A program made the translations under genes and the position numbers. Of a DNA stretch of 64,000 bases, positions 21,167 through 31,899 are shown piece by piece. The notes beneath the pieces were generated by a model. It was not told the DNA's origin. It did no database searches and saw only the letters and a list, made by a program, of their open reading frames with translations. Position 1 is the stretch's first letter. Every line of letters starts with the position of its first letter. The DNA is from Malaya genurostris. Lineage: Eukaryota; Arthropoda; Insecta; Diptera; Culicidae. The stretch lies in the NCBI RefSeq assembly GCF_030247185.1, contig NC_080571.1, positions 1,356,001 to 1,420,000 on the forward strand. The letters are read 5' to 3'.

Positions 21167-22665
21167 CGTATCTTTTTCCAAAAATTCATCTTTTCTGTTA
21201 GTTTTTCATTTATTTGGCTTCTCCAATATATGTTTCAGCTCAGTCATTGCAAAAACTGAACTTAGTTATGGCGGCTTTACGTCAAACAACTAAAATTAAT
21301 AAATCGTAATTTTGATAATCATAAAACTGTTCGTGAAAATCATATAACACTTCATGGAATTGATTTTTTTTCCTGATTCATAAGTCCTAAGAATATGAAA
21401 CTTTCAAATGCCTTCTCGTCAATTCATCACTTTTACTGCTCCGTGTATAAAAGCAAAGACAACATATTAACAAGATATCCAGCTCTCACATATCCCGAAC
21501 AAATTATTGGCAACATTCTATTGTGCGAGCATGGCGACCTCAGGCGAGTCCGCATCGAATCTAGTACATAGAAGCAGGGGAAAGAAATGTCAAATTCGTG
21601 TGCGCCAAAATAGCAGCACTGCACACCCATACAATTGACATGATATGTTGAATGTGATGCCGTGCGAAGGCGTTGCTGAACTGAAGATTGATTTCCCTCA
21701 AAGCTGACAGGGTCTGATAAAAGTTAGGTTGACCCCGCATACGCATGGCTGCCAGACGGCTGACTAAAAGCTACCAGCGAGCAAATATGCCTGGCAGCCA
21801 TTCTGGTGACCGACTGCCTCACCGCTGCCAGACATACACCTTAAACGATACAACCGTTTCCACCAGGATTTTTCCACATCGGTTCTGAGGGAGACATTAT
21901 TGCCAGCTGTTTGCCATACCGCTGGCAGTCAGAGTGAACAGAACCGCAAGAGAACCGGTTATGATTAATCTGTTTCGTCTTCGTTTGTATTTATCACTTT
22001 GTTTTGATTTTCGAATTCTTGTAAATAAAACTAACTCACATGTTAAACTTAAACAATTTTATTCATTTTCCGAAATATAATAGTGAACAACTCTCAAATT
22101 AAGTGGTAAAATTTTCGCTGATCTGACTGCGGAACATTTGGTGTCGTTTCTAACGTAACGTTTCCAGCAGATCCATTGATTCTGTATGCTGAATTTCCTT
22201 GCGAATAAATTGTTTCTGCGGCTTGAATCAACTCTGTAGCAACGTTAGACGATGAGAGCTGCTGCAAAGAAAAGAGAAACGAATGTAGTCCAAGAATATG
22301 TTGTAAGTAAAGTTGAATTCAATTTATTTTATATGTTAACTTCGTATCTATCCTCGAAGAAAAACCTTCATCCTCCAAAGCCATCAGAAAGTGGGTTTAT
22401 TTGGAGGAAAATATTTATCATACTTTTAAGTCCAAAAAAAATATATCTGCCATTTCCCATATTACGAATCAGAGCATTAAGTATATGCGCTTTTCTTCTA
22501 AAAGTTGTTATTGATCTCGGCAAAAATGGAAAATATTTATGCGAAACCAGTTCATTAGATCATCAACTGCCGTTACCGCAATATTGTATTGTGTTGACCA
22601 AGTTATAAATTTCAACCCAATGTCATTTACTTGACACGCTTCATGATCGTCATCTGTATCACTAT

Positions 22666-22921
22666 CAGAGTTGCCATTTTAAAATCTGTGTTTTGTCTTG
22701 AAAAATCTGTGTACCATCTGTGTTACATATTTTCGGTCATAATCTGTGAAAATCTCTGAAAAACATTTTGAAAATCTGCCATTTTTATTAAATATTCACA
22801 AAAATCTGTAGAAATCTGTGAATTTTGATAAAATCTGTTTTCTGTCACACATAATCTGTGTGGCAAAATAGGCAACAAAATCTGTGGTTTTACAGAAAAA
22901 TTTGTGAACATGGTAACTCTG
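22666..22921. mobile_element. hAT-type MITE, 256 bp, packed with AATCTGTG words
   Basis: The ends CAGAGTTGCCATTTT and (reverse) CAGAGTTACCATGTT are TIRs. The exact 8-bp duplication ATCACTAT flanks it (22658-22665 and 22922-22929). About ten copies of AATCTGTG-like words fill the interior, all in one orientation. The TIR and the motif are shared with the 605-bp element at 29014-29618, where the motif reads ACAGATT. Confidence 0.9.
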
Positions 22922-23409
22922 ATCACTATCTGTGATGTATTCTCTTTGATTGGTTTGATCAACAAGGCTATTCATAGGCAACATATCATCTTTAGTAAAA
23001 TCCGGTGCCGACGGTGCGAAAAACTCGGCGAGGAATATTGGCGGCAATCAAATGAATTTTATGCCGGATCCGACGTTCCAATACATGCACACGCCTGCAG
23101 CACAGTCATCGTCGATGAGGAAAAAAAAAGTTCCCGGATCGTCCCGTCCCGGATCGTCTCGAATGGTCTCCGTCCAGGAATAGTGCGAATAGACTTTAAA
23201 TCTCGAAGCTACATATTGTAAGTTACTCTTACATATATTCATATATTATAAAAAATACAACAACTCTCCTACAGACAAAACTGATTTTCCTGACTGGCTA
23301 TAATATCCAGGAATTTCGACACAAATCAAATTTAATGGGACTGTGCTCTACAGTTGTTATTTTCTGGAAAGAAAACAGTAAAGTTAGATTTTTTAACCTT
23401 TTTAAGTTG

Positions 23410-23835
23410 TAATTTGAAGGGGAAAAAAGTTTACTTTTACCCCCAAATTTATGCTAGGTGCACATAACCATTTGCACTTAAGTTTACGTTTCGTCTTCGA
23501 CTCATCAGTGCGTCAGCAGATTATGTTGAACTGCTGACGCAAACCCCCGGATCAACATAATCCGCTGAGCAGACGTAAAGTTAATGCTATTTGCAAGACA
23601 CTTTTTTTGTACACATGAAGTGTAACATCTAACCTGACGTCTCGAACGAAACAAGTTTCGGCTTACTGGCCGTACAGATTGTGGTAATTTGAAGGGGAAA
23701 AAAGTTTACTTTTACCCCAAATTTATGCTAGGTGCACATAACCATTTTCACTTAAGTTTACGTTTCGTCTTCGACTCATCAGTGCGTCAGCAGATTATGT
23801 TGAACTGCTGACGCAAACCCCCGGATCAACATAAT
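23410..23835 (+). repeat. Direct duplication of a 155-bp hairpin-containing unit
   Basis: The stretch from GTAATTTGAAGGGG to CCCCCGGATCAACATAATC occurs at about 23410-23565 and again at about 23681-23836, nearly identical. Each copy contains inverted words (CAGCAGATTATGTTGA against TCAACATAATC) able to form a hairpin. A related but diverged hairpin lies at 52138-52240. Confidence 0.75.
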
Positions 23836-24220
23836 CATTTTTAAGTTATTCTATTTAAAAAAGCTCAAACCTCAAATGGCAAAATACGCGCTCAGTCTGG
23901 TCACTGATATCAATTAATTCTTTCGGCAATCTATTGGAATTTTAAAACTGAAATTATTGATTTTATTTTGAAACCAACAATTTTTTTTTTTTTTTTAAAT
24001 AACTATTTATTGGAATATGAGTTAAAATTAAATTATTAAGATTTAAATTGGGTGTTCAGCCACAAGTGGTGACTTTTCAGCCCTGTTATATATATATGAT
24101 TTGGTTATTACCATGAAGACATCATTTGCTTCCGCAATTCTGAGATTTTTGTGTAGGGAAAATTCTAAACCTACTTGTATTGTGTAATGGGGAAAAGGAA
24201 CTTATATAATAACTTACTAA

Positions 24221-26875
24221 CTAATACAGAGAGCGAATCGATTCAATTGAAGATTGCATCGATTTTTGTCGGAATTTGCTTATAATATTATGTGACATTA
24301 CATCTAATGGTTCTATATTTGTGAGTCTGTGTAACTCATTTGTACTAAACCAGGGAGGACGCTTCAGAATCATTTTCAGAATTTTATTCTGAATCCTTTG
24401 AAGCGTTTTCTTCCTGGTGGAACAACAGCTTGACCAAATTGGTACCGCATAAAGCATGGCTGGTCTGAAAATTTGTTTATAAATTAACAATTTGTTTTTT
24501 AGACAGAGCTTAGAATTTCTGTTTATAAGAGGATATAAACATTTAATATATTTATTACACTTTGTCTGGATTCCTTCAATGTGATCCTTGAAAGTGAGTT
24601 TTTTGTCATACGTTAAACCTAAGTATTTAGCTTGATCAGACCATGTCAATTCCAAGCCATTCAATTTGAGAATGTGATTATTGTTTGGTTTAAGAAAAGA
24701 AGCTCTTGGCTTGTGAGGAAAGATAATTAATTGCGTTTTTGCTGCATTTGGTTTAATTTTCCATTTTGACAGATAATCACTGAAAATATTTAAACTTCTT
24801 TGTAGGCGACTGCAGATCACTCTTAGATTTCTACCTGTGGCTAACAGACTTGTGTCGTCACAGAATAGCGATTTCTGACAACCAACGGGTAGATTTGGAA
24901 GATCAGAAGTGAAAATATTATACAAGATTGGAGCTACACTCGAACCCTGCGGAACACCGGCTCGTACGGGTAGCAATTCAGATTTACAATTCTGATAGCT
25001 AACCTGAAGAGTACGATCAGTTAAATAATTTTGAATCATTTTGATCAAATAAATAGGAAACTGGAAATCAGACATTTTTGCTATTAAACCTTTGTGCCAA
25101 ACACTGTCGAATGCTTTTTCTATGTCTAGAAGAGCAACTCCAGTGGATAACCCAGAAGATTTATTTGTTTTTATCATGTTCGTAACTCTTACAAGTTGAT
25201 GAGTAGTTGAATGTTCATGACGAAATCCAAACTGCTCTGGTAAAAAAATTGAATTCTCATTTATATGAGTCATCATTCTCAACAAGATAATTTTTTCAAA
25301 AAGTTTACTGATAGAAGAAAGTAAGCTAATTGGTCGATAGCTTGATGTTTCTGCTGGGTTTTTATCAGGTTTTAGGATAGGAATTACTTTAGCGTTTTTC
25401 CATCTTTTTGGGAAGTAAGCTAATGAAAAACACTTGTTGAAAATTTTAACCAGGAGTCTCAAGGCAACATCGGGAAGATTTTTAATAAGAATATTAAAAT
25501 TTCCATCATTACCAGGAGCCTTCATGTTTTTGAGTTTCCTAATAATTGATTTAATTTCATCAAAATTCGTCTCAATAATGTCATCGTGTGATAACACTTG
25601 GGTTGAAATATGATCATACTTCAGTGAGACTTCATTTTCAATAGGACTCACAACGTTTAAATTGAAATTGTGGACACTCTCGAACTGCTGAGCTAGCTTT
25701 TGAGCTTTTTCACCATTTGTAAGAAGTATTTGATTTCCTTCCTTGAGAGCAGGAATTGGTTTCTGAGGTTTCTTAAGAACCTTAGAAAGTTTCCAGAAAG
25801 GTTTAGAATATGGTTTAATTTGTTCAACTTCTTTAGCGAAATTTTCATTTCGCAAAAGAGTAAATCTATGTTTAATTTCTTTTTGTAAATCCTTAACTAT
25901 GTTTTTCATAGCAGGATCACGAGAACGTTGATATTGTCGTCGACGAACATTCTTCAACCGAATGAGCAGTTGAAGATTGTCATCGATGATAGGAGAATTT
26001 AATTTAGTTTGAGCTTTGGGAACTGAAAGATTTCTAGCTTCGATGATATAATGATTCAAATTGTCAATTGCTGTGTCGATGTCCGCAGAATTTTCTAAAA
26101 TAGTTTCATGATCCACATGATTTTCAATGTGAGATCTGTAATCCAACCAATTAGCTCTATGATAGTTGAAAATATAACTAATTGGATTAATTATGGCTTC
26201 GTTGGAAAGTCTGAATGTTACAGGAAGATGATCTGAGTCAAAGTCAGCATGAGTAATCGGTTCACTACAAATGTGACTTTGATCTGTTAGAACCAGATCA
26301 ATTGTAGACGGGTTTTTCACGGAAGAGAAACAAGTAGGATTACTGGGATGAAGAACTGTGAAGTAACCAGCTGAGAGTTGATTATGAAGTATTTTACCAT
26401 TACTGTTATTTTGCCTACAATTCCACTGGACATGCTTAGCATTTAAGTCCCCTATTACGAAAAATTTCGATCGATATCTTGTAAGTTTTTGCAAATCGCC
26501 TTTAAAGAAATTTAATTGTTCGCCGGTGCATTGGAATGGCAAATATGCTCCAGCGATGAAATAAATTCCATGAATGGTTTCAACTTCGATTCCCAAGCTT
26601 TCAATAACTTTAGTATTGAAAGAAGGTAAAATTCGATGTTTAATTTGCCGTTGGACAAAAATGGCAACTCCACCACCCATTCCAGTAAACCTGTCAAATC
26701 GATGAACCACATAATGTGGATTACTTTTCAATTTTACATTTGGTTTAAGAAAAGTTTCTGTCACAATGGCAATATGAATTTTGTGAACTTTGAGAAAATT
26801 ATAAAATTCATCTTCACTCGATTTCAAAGATCGAGCATTCCAATTTAAAATATTCAAATAATTATTTAACATCAC
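24221..26875 (-). CDS. LINE ORF2: AP endonuclease and reverse transcriptase
   Basis: 884 residues, no stops. The N-terminal AP-endonuclease domain (about residues 1-235) shows LNWNARSLKS, TETFLKPN, GDLNAKHVQWNC, STIDLVLTD and DFDSDHLPV, including the catalytic SDH. The RT domain (about 430-720) shows KAPGNDG, YRPISLLSSISKLFEKIIL, EQFGFRHEHST, LDIEKAFDSVWH and AGVPQGSSVAP. The active site is written FCDD instead of the usual FADD; the second copy in the window has the same FCDD, so this is a subfamily trait. The C-terminus carries the usual LQRIQNKILKMIL stretch. No RNase H domain is seen, as expected for Jockey elements. It nicks target DNA and reverse transcribes its own RNA. It looks potentially functional. 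Confidence 0.92.
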   Translation of the reverse strand: MMLNNYLNILNWNARSLKSSEDEFYNFLKVHKIHIAIVTETFLKPNVKLKSNPHYVVHRFDRFTGMGGGVAIFVQRQIKHRILPSFNTKVIESLGIEVETIHGIYFIAGAYLPFQCTGEQLNFFKGDLQKLTRYRSKFFVIGDLNAKHVQWNCRQNNSNGKILHNQLSAGYFTVLHPSNPTCFSSVKNPSTIDLVLTDQSHICSEPITHADFDSDHLPVTFRLSNEAIINPISYIFNYHRANWLDYRSHIENHVDHETILENSADIDTAIDNLNHYIIEARNLSVPKAQTKLNSPIIDDNLQLLIRLKNVRRRQYQRSRDPAMKNIVKDLQKEIKHRFTLLRNENFAKEVEQIKPYSKPFWKLSKVLKKPQKPIPALKEGNQILLTNGEKAQKLAQQFESVHNFNLNVVSPIENEVSLKYDHISTQVLSHDDIIETNFDEIKSIIRKLKNMKAPGNDGNFNILIKNLPDVALRLLVKIFNKCFSLAYFPKRWKNAKVIPILKPDKNPAETSSYRPISLLSSISKLFEKIILLRMMTHINENSIFLPEQFGFRHEHSTTHQLVRVTNMIKTNKSSGLSTGVALLDIEKAFDSVWHKGLIAKMSDFQFPIYLIKMIQNYLTDRTLQVSYQNCKSELLPVRAGVPQGSSVAPILYNIFTSDLPNLPVGCQKSLFCDDTSLLATGRNLRVICSRLQRSLNIFSDYLSKWKIKPNAAKTQLIIFPHKPRASFLKPNNNHILKLNGLELTWSDQAKYLGLTYDKKLTFKDHIEGIQTKCNKYIKCLYPLINRNSKLCLKNKLLIYKQIFRPAMLYAVPIWSSCCSTRKKTLQRIQNKILKMILKRPPWFSTNELHRLTNIEPLDVMSHNIISKFRQKSMQSSIESIRSLY

Positions 26876-26968
26876 TGTTAAATTTTAAATTCATTATAAT
26901 ATTATTTGCAAATTTCCATCCGATTTGAAATGCTTCAAAAAGTGATGAAGTCGAATTCATTTGGATGA

Positions 26969-28162
26969 TCATTTGAAAAAGTTGATCTTGTAGATCATTT
27001 TATTTTCAGTTATATCGCCTAAATCGACTTCATTTAAAGAAGCGAATGGTATTGAAGGAATATTTATAGGTAGACTGCCATTAGAAGAAGATGATTTGGC
27101 CGGTCTACCTATTAATAAATTGTTTTCGTTTGAAGAAGAACTGCAAGGCGGTCCTGTGTTTTGATTATTTACATTAGAAGAAATAGGTGATAGATTTCTA
27201 CCTAATATACCAGCATAACTGACATTAGAAGAAGATGATGACGAGGTCGATCTACCTGTCAATAAATTGTTTTCGTTAGAAGACGAATTGGCAGGCGTAC
27301 CTGTTTTTTGTTTAGAAGAAATCAGTGCCTTAAAAGAATTAGGCGTGGCACCTGTAACGGTTTTCTGATTTTCAGGTATGTTCTGTAAATTTAAGGTCGT
27401 TGATTTGACTTGTTGTCGAAGCGAACGAGCGTTTAAAATTTTTTCCCTGACAGGACATTTCAAAAAATTGGATTTATGATTTCCATTGCAATTTGAACAT
27501 GAAAATTCATCAGTGGTTTCATTCATTGGACAAACGTCTTTCGAATGCGATTTACCACAATTCAAACACCGTATATCCATATGACAATTTTTGGTTCCAT
27601 GACCGAAGCCTTGGCAACGACGACATTGCGTTAAGTTTGCAATACGATTATGCCGTTTATAATGTTCCCAATGAATTTTAATGTGGGAAATGAAACGTAC
27701 TTTTTCTAAAATTTTCAAATTGTTTACATCACTTCGATTGAAGTGTATTAGGTAAAGTTCATGGGAAATTCCAGAGCGTGGTTTAGAAGTACCATTCGCT
27801 CTTTTTTTCATAAGTATTACTTGGGAAGGGGCAAAACCAAGCAGTTCTTTTAGTTCATTTTTAATTTCATCAATACTTTGATCATTTGATAATCCTTTCA
27901 AGACAGCCTTGAAGGGTCTGTCTGATTTTATATCATATGAATAAAATTTATGAAGTTTCTCGGACAAATATCGAATAAGACGTTCGTAATCTTCCAATCC
28001 ATCCACCAAGACTCGACATTCTCCTCTTCGTCCGATTTGAAATGAGACTTTTACTTCCGGGAGAAAAGTAGAAAGCTCAGTACGGAATGCTTTGAAGTCG
28101 GAAATCATCACCGTCACTGGTGGCATAGATTGATGTTTCTTCCCAGAACGACAAGCGTCCAT
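26969..28162 (-). CDS. LINE ORF1: Gag-like nucleic-acid-binding protein with zinc knuckles
   Basis: 397 residues, intact. The N-terminal half matches the PRE_C2HC-associated region of Jockey ORF1 proteins (RGECRVLVDGLEDYERLIRY, RPFKAVLKGL). At about residues 180-240 come Cys/His knuckles: CRRCQGFGHGTKNC, CLNCGKSHSKDVC, and a third at CSNCNGNHKSNFLKC. The C-terminal third is rich in Ser, Asn and Gly (repeated SSSNENNLLTGR-type segments) and probably disordered. The ATG at 28162 is preceded by an in-frame stop. It would coat LINE RNA and guide it to the nucleus. Confidence 0.9.
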   Translation of the reverse strand: MDACRSGKKHQSMPPVTVMISDFKAFRTELSTFLPEVKVSFQIGRRGECRVLVDGLEDYERLIRYLSEKLHKFYSYDIKSDRPFKAVLKGLSNDQSIDEIKNELKELLGFAPSQVILMKKRANGTSKPRSGISHELYLIHFNRSDVNNLKILEKVRFISHIKIHWEHYKRHNRIANLTQCRRCQGFGHGTKNCHMDIRCLNCGKSHSKDVCPMNETTDEFSCSNCNGNHKSNFLKCPVREKILNARSLRQQVKSTTLNLQNIPENQKTVTGATPNSFKALISSKQKTGTPANSSSNENNLLTGRSTSSSSSSNVSYAGILGRNLSPISSNVNNQNTGPPCSSSSNENNLLIGRPAKSSSSNGSLPINIPSIPFASLNEVDLGDITENKMIYKINFFK

Positions 28163-28349
28163 TTTGGGAATTTTTGAAGAACTTTCTTCTATGTCGCTAC
28201 AATCGGATTCAGGAAGAATCTCGTAAACAAATTAATAATTACCAAAAGGAAGGGATAGGAACGAAAATAATCCACGAGCTTGTATTCATTTCTGGTGAAA
28301 TAATTTTTCAACTTTGTTTTACGTTTCCACGGTTTTCACCTGGCTGTAG

Positions 28350-28632
28350 CGACACTTACACCAAATACAAATAATAATACCCCTAAGTCCCATACAAACG
28401 AACCGCAAATGTTTGGTTCACAGCCTGAACAAGTAAGTCTAGCAAATTACTCCCTTTCATTGCGATAGTTTGAAAACGTGGAAGGAGATCGTTTCTGGCA
28501 ACGCTTAATGCTAGTTGCTACGGTGCAAAACAAACTTGTTTGTTTATGTTTATCGTTGCTGTATTAAACTGCAACAATCAGTCTAAATATCACCGGCACA
28601 ACACAAAAGATGAAAAATGAACACAAACACCC
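28350..28632 (-). repeat. Uninterrupted copy of the 12.44-13.38 kb dispersed repeat
   Basis: On the minus strand it shows GTGAACCAAACATT, then GTTCGTTTGTATGGGACT, and continues directly into TAGGGGTATTATTATTTG. The two insertions seen in the other copy are absent. It carries about 80 extra bases (around 28485-28560) that the other copy lacks. It abuts the 5' end of the Jockey LINE. Confidence 0.7.
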
Positions 28633-29013
28633 ACGAATCTACAAATATCAATACAGCTAGTAGTATATTCATGATGGCTTAACCAATCTAGATTATTGTT
28701 TAACTTACATTTCGCTTGTGATCTTGATTATCAGGTAAAAACTGTTTGTTTATTTATTTTTCACTATAATAAACAGTAACTATGGTGAACTTCAGTGTTG
28801 CTAGATTTATAGAATACTCGTTAAAGTACATTGTCACTCTGACAGTGTATCATGACAGTGTACCGCATGATGCAAAATGTGTCCTTGAAAATTTGTCGAA
28901 GTATTCCGTATTATAATTTGTATTTGCTTACACCTTCACAACAAAATCGTTCAGGGTTCAGGGTTTCTTTGATTGACAGCTGTTTGATATTGTCATTGAA
29001 ACGGTACTGGTAG

Positions 29014-29618
29014 CAGAGGTGCCATTTATACAGATTTATCAGCATTATACAGATTTGTGCATGCGCATACAGATTTAATACAGTGTACAGATTTGTACAG
29101 ATACCACAAAAAGAAGCAATAAATAATGAAACTTTTCCATCTGAGCTATCTATTAGTGTTTGATGGCACTCAATAAAATTGAAATCTTTCGTGTAGCTAT
29201 TTGATGATGAACACTGAAATACATTTATATTGTAATTTTAAACCAATTTGAACTGATGTTCAAGGAAGTCATGGCTTCATGAAATTTTTTTCAGACAGAA
29301 ATTGTATGACCTGATTTGAATTGAATTTAAAAGTCAATATTTTCAAACGAAAAAAGGATAATGGATTAACAATTCAATTGTGGTTGATAACAAAAACTAT
29401 TAAATTCCGTCGTTGAATGTTCTTGTGGGTGCGTCAATTACGAATAAATATATGAAGGAATGTTCATTGAATCTACCATTCTATAACAACAATCTATTGG
29501 TATAACATCTTTTAACATCATTTTATTGTAGAGATTTCGTTTTATTAGTGAATACAGATAAATACAGATTTTTATTCAAAGCAATACAGATTTTCTATGA
29601 AAATATCTGGCATCTCTG
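29014..29618. mobile_element. hAT-type MITE, 605 bp, with ACAGATTT arrays
   Basis: The ends CAGAGGTGCCATTTATACAG and (reverse) CAGAGATGCCAGATATTTTC are TIRs, and the exact 8-bp duplication ACTGGTAG flanks it (29006-29013 and 29619-29626). Clusters of ACAGATTT sit near both ends, probably subterminal transposase-binding sites. It has no coding capacity. It belongs with the 22666-22921 element. Confidence 0.92.
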
Positions 29619-30151
29619 ACTGGTAGCCTTCTGGTGCCCGTGGCCAAAACGCTATGCGAGACGTCTTGCTACTGCGCCTACTCAGTTTCATGCTATGATG
29701 AAAAATGAATCAGTTTTACACAAACATGACACATGCTCCTAAAAAGAGCTGTATAATTGTCATTTGACAGTCCAATTTGAATACGAATTGTTAAGAAATG
29801 GTAACTTACCTTGGATAGTTATTAAGCATGAACTACATTCGTCACGAGTTCGGGACGTTATCTTATCGAACCTGAAAATTTAATTTTAATCATTTCCGAA
29901 TCGGAAATATGTAGAATAACGTCTTTGATATAGTTTTGATTAAGCATCGAGTAGTATAAAATATTATAACGAGTTCAATGGTATTTGAATGTAGGATACT
30001 GCATAGCTCGATCCTCTATTGTTCGGAGCAAAATCATTAACAGACCGCAAATACCCGAAGCATGTTCACATAATCAATTGATGCATAATTTCTGACTTAA
30101 TTTCCCATAACAAAACACGCATGCACGAATTCCGTCGATTCCGTTTGTCAG

Positions 30152-30305
30152 AAACAAGTGATACCAGTCATCAGCCGGGGATGCGACTGCGCTGCAACGA
30201 TCTGACCCATATCGAACGTGCCCGGCAGAGGACACTCCGGCTCACCATCACCATCGTGGTCGTATTCGTCTGGTGCTGGACGCCGTACGTCGTTATGACA
30301 CTATG
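30152..30305 (+). CDS. ACPR: ACPR/AKHR-like receptor, exon with ICL3 and TM6
   Basis: The acceptor GATTCCGTTTGTCAG ends at 30151 and the donor GTAAGC starts at 30306. The first two bases complete the phase-1 codon left by the 20189 exon (Glu). The protein reads ETSDTSHQPGM, then RLRCNDLTHIERARQRTLRL, then TM6 with VVVFVWCWTPYVVMTLW, including the CWxP switch of class A GPCRs. The basic ICL3 end (HIERARQRTLRLT) is the G-protein contact typical of this receptor group. A frame with an ATG at 30121 extends upstream of the acceptor but is intronic. The exon ends in phase 2, completing Trp with the next exon. Confidence 0.92.
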
Positions 30306-30416
30306 GTAAGCCGGCTGGTCGTAGCCATTTATCGAAGCTATCAATGCTGGATGGATGTTTATAATGAATTCCGTTAAGTCTCTGTTGCATTTTACCAACC
30401 TCCTCTTCTCTAACAG

Positions 30417-30613
30417 GTACATGTTCGACCGTGAGAGTGCCCTCAAGGTGGACGGTGCCATCCAGGATGGTTTGTTTCTGATGGCCGTGTCGAACTCGTG
30501 CATGAATCCACTGGTCTACGGTTCCTATGCGATGAAATGTCGGTGGCCATGCCAGAGGCGGAACACACCGAACGGACTGCAGACACCGAATGCTGCCCAG
30601 CGAAGATCCACAG
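30417..30613 (+). CDS. ACPR: ACPR/AKHR-like receptor, exon with ECL3, TM7 and helix 8
   Basis: The acceptor CTCTTCTCTAACAG ends at 30416 and the donor GTGAGA begins at 30614. The 111-bp intron before it (30306-30416) is short, as often between TM6 and TM7 exons. The protein reads YMFDRESALKVDGAIQDGLF, then TM7 with NSCMNPLVYGSYAM, which holds the NPxxY motif (NPLVY). The cytoplasmic tail starts with a Cys-containing helix 8 (KCRWPCQRR), a possible palmitoylation site. The exon ends in phase 1 after RRST. Confidence 0.92.
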
Positions 30614-30755
30614 GTGAGATTTTTGATCCGCATTATGTGGTTTTTGCCGAAAGCAAACTTATCTGTGGATAATTAAATGTTTGACAAATACGTAAGAGCC
30701 ATGGCTTGCTATGCAGCTTAACCTAATTGGTATCGAATATTTGAAACCTGATTAG

Positions 30756-31333
30756 TTAGGGCATATCCAGTAGTGTTCTAGTTCTAGATGCATAATTTAT
30801 ACCAGTTTTAAAATTTAAATCTTAACATTTATAACAAGAAAAACTGGCAGCCCCAGCAGTGTTTTATTCCTGTATTAAATATAGAAAAAAATAGAACGGC
30901 ATCGTATGCCAGTTTCAAATCTGACAAAAGAACTGTTCGAATAAACAAAACTAGAACGGCTTGCTGGGGATACTTTGTTCCAGCTTCAGTTCTATTATAG
31001 ATCTTCCATATAAAACTTCTAGCTGCTGAATTTGCTCTTACAATAAAATTATAAGAGCAAATTCAGCAGCTGCAAGATTCATATGGGTGGTCTATAATAT
31101 AACAGAAACTGAAACAAACGTATCCCCAGCAAGCCGTTTTAATTTTATTTATTCGAACAGTTCTACTGTCAAATTTAAAACTGGCATACGCTGCCGTTCT
31201 ATTTGTTCTATATTTGAAACACATAAAACGCTGCTGAGGCTGCCAGTTTATTTTGTTATAATTTCTAGCTTCAAATATTAAAACTGACATAATTTATGCA
31301 TCTAGAACTAGAACACTACTGGATATGCCCTAA
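30756..31333. mobile_element. Foldback MITE, 578 bp, arms of about 285 bp
   Basis: The left arm 30756-31040 and right arm 31052-31333 are inverted copies with about 85-90% identity by eye, separated by 11 bp. The outer ends read TTAGGGCATATCC and GGATATGCCCTAA, consistent with a TA target. The arms contain AACTGGCAG, AGAACGGC and TTGCTGGGGATAC blocks. It sits 143 bp after the TM7 exon. A one-arm relative is at 13049-13331. The ORFs across the arms are not genes. Confidence 0.9.
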
Positions 31334-31890
31334 CTATCATTTTGAATCCAATTCTTTCCAAGCTTGAGGTTTACTAGAGCAGTGATTCCAAACCTTTTTA
31401 AATCGTGAACTCTTTTGGAACTATGATACGTCGTACTGACAGAAAAAAAATTATTCGATGCTCCAAAAAAAAAATTCGCGTATTCTTGGAGGTTCGCTGA
31501 CCACTGGTCGGGAGTAGCTCTGCTAGAAAATAGTGGAGACAATAAGTAATGTTATAGCATTGTATTACATATAGAGCAGATTTTATGTAATTAATACTAC
31601 TAAACAGACAAAAGACTCCGTTCTTATTGTTTATTTTTTTATCGATAACAGCGTCGCAAGAAATCGATGACACAAGACATTGATATCAAAGACAAACCGA
31701 ACAATTTAGTGGTAGCTGCTGCCGAAGGCAACAAATCTAGGAGAATCTGATATCATCAATGCAATGGGCAGCATCAATAGAAAAACGAATCATTTTTTTT
31801 TCCAGGGAAGAGGATGAAATGACTTCCATTCTGATTTTTAGAATACGCCTACTACGAATCGAAAATTTCGAAGTACTCTCCTTTAGTTTA
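31334..31890. other. No recognisable gene (receptor intron)
   Basis: Non-coding intron sequence. Short ORFs only, without motifs. Confidence 0.4.
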
Positions 31891-31899
31891 ACAGTGTTA

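Larger units (their letters stand above)
23981..28348 (-). mobile_element. Full-length Jockey-clade LINE (JAM1-like), apparently intact
   Basis: Minus-strand element of about 4.4 kb. Its 3' end is a poly(A) tail (T-run 23981-23996 on plus) after a short 3' UTR. It has two uninterrupted ORFs: ORF1 (26969-28162) and ORF2 (24221-26875), separated by 93 bp. The 5' end is placed near 28348, where homology to an unrelated repeat begins, and is approximate. A second, rearranged copy is at 53976-58852. It lies inside a receptor intron, opposite to the direction of the host gene. Confidence 0.88.

Noticed and set aside
30121..30151. ATG at 30121 as start of a short receptor-like protein
   Set aside because: The acceptor at 30151 restores the phase left by the upstream exon, so these codons are intronic.
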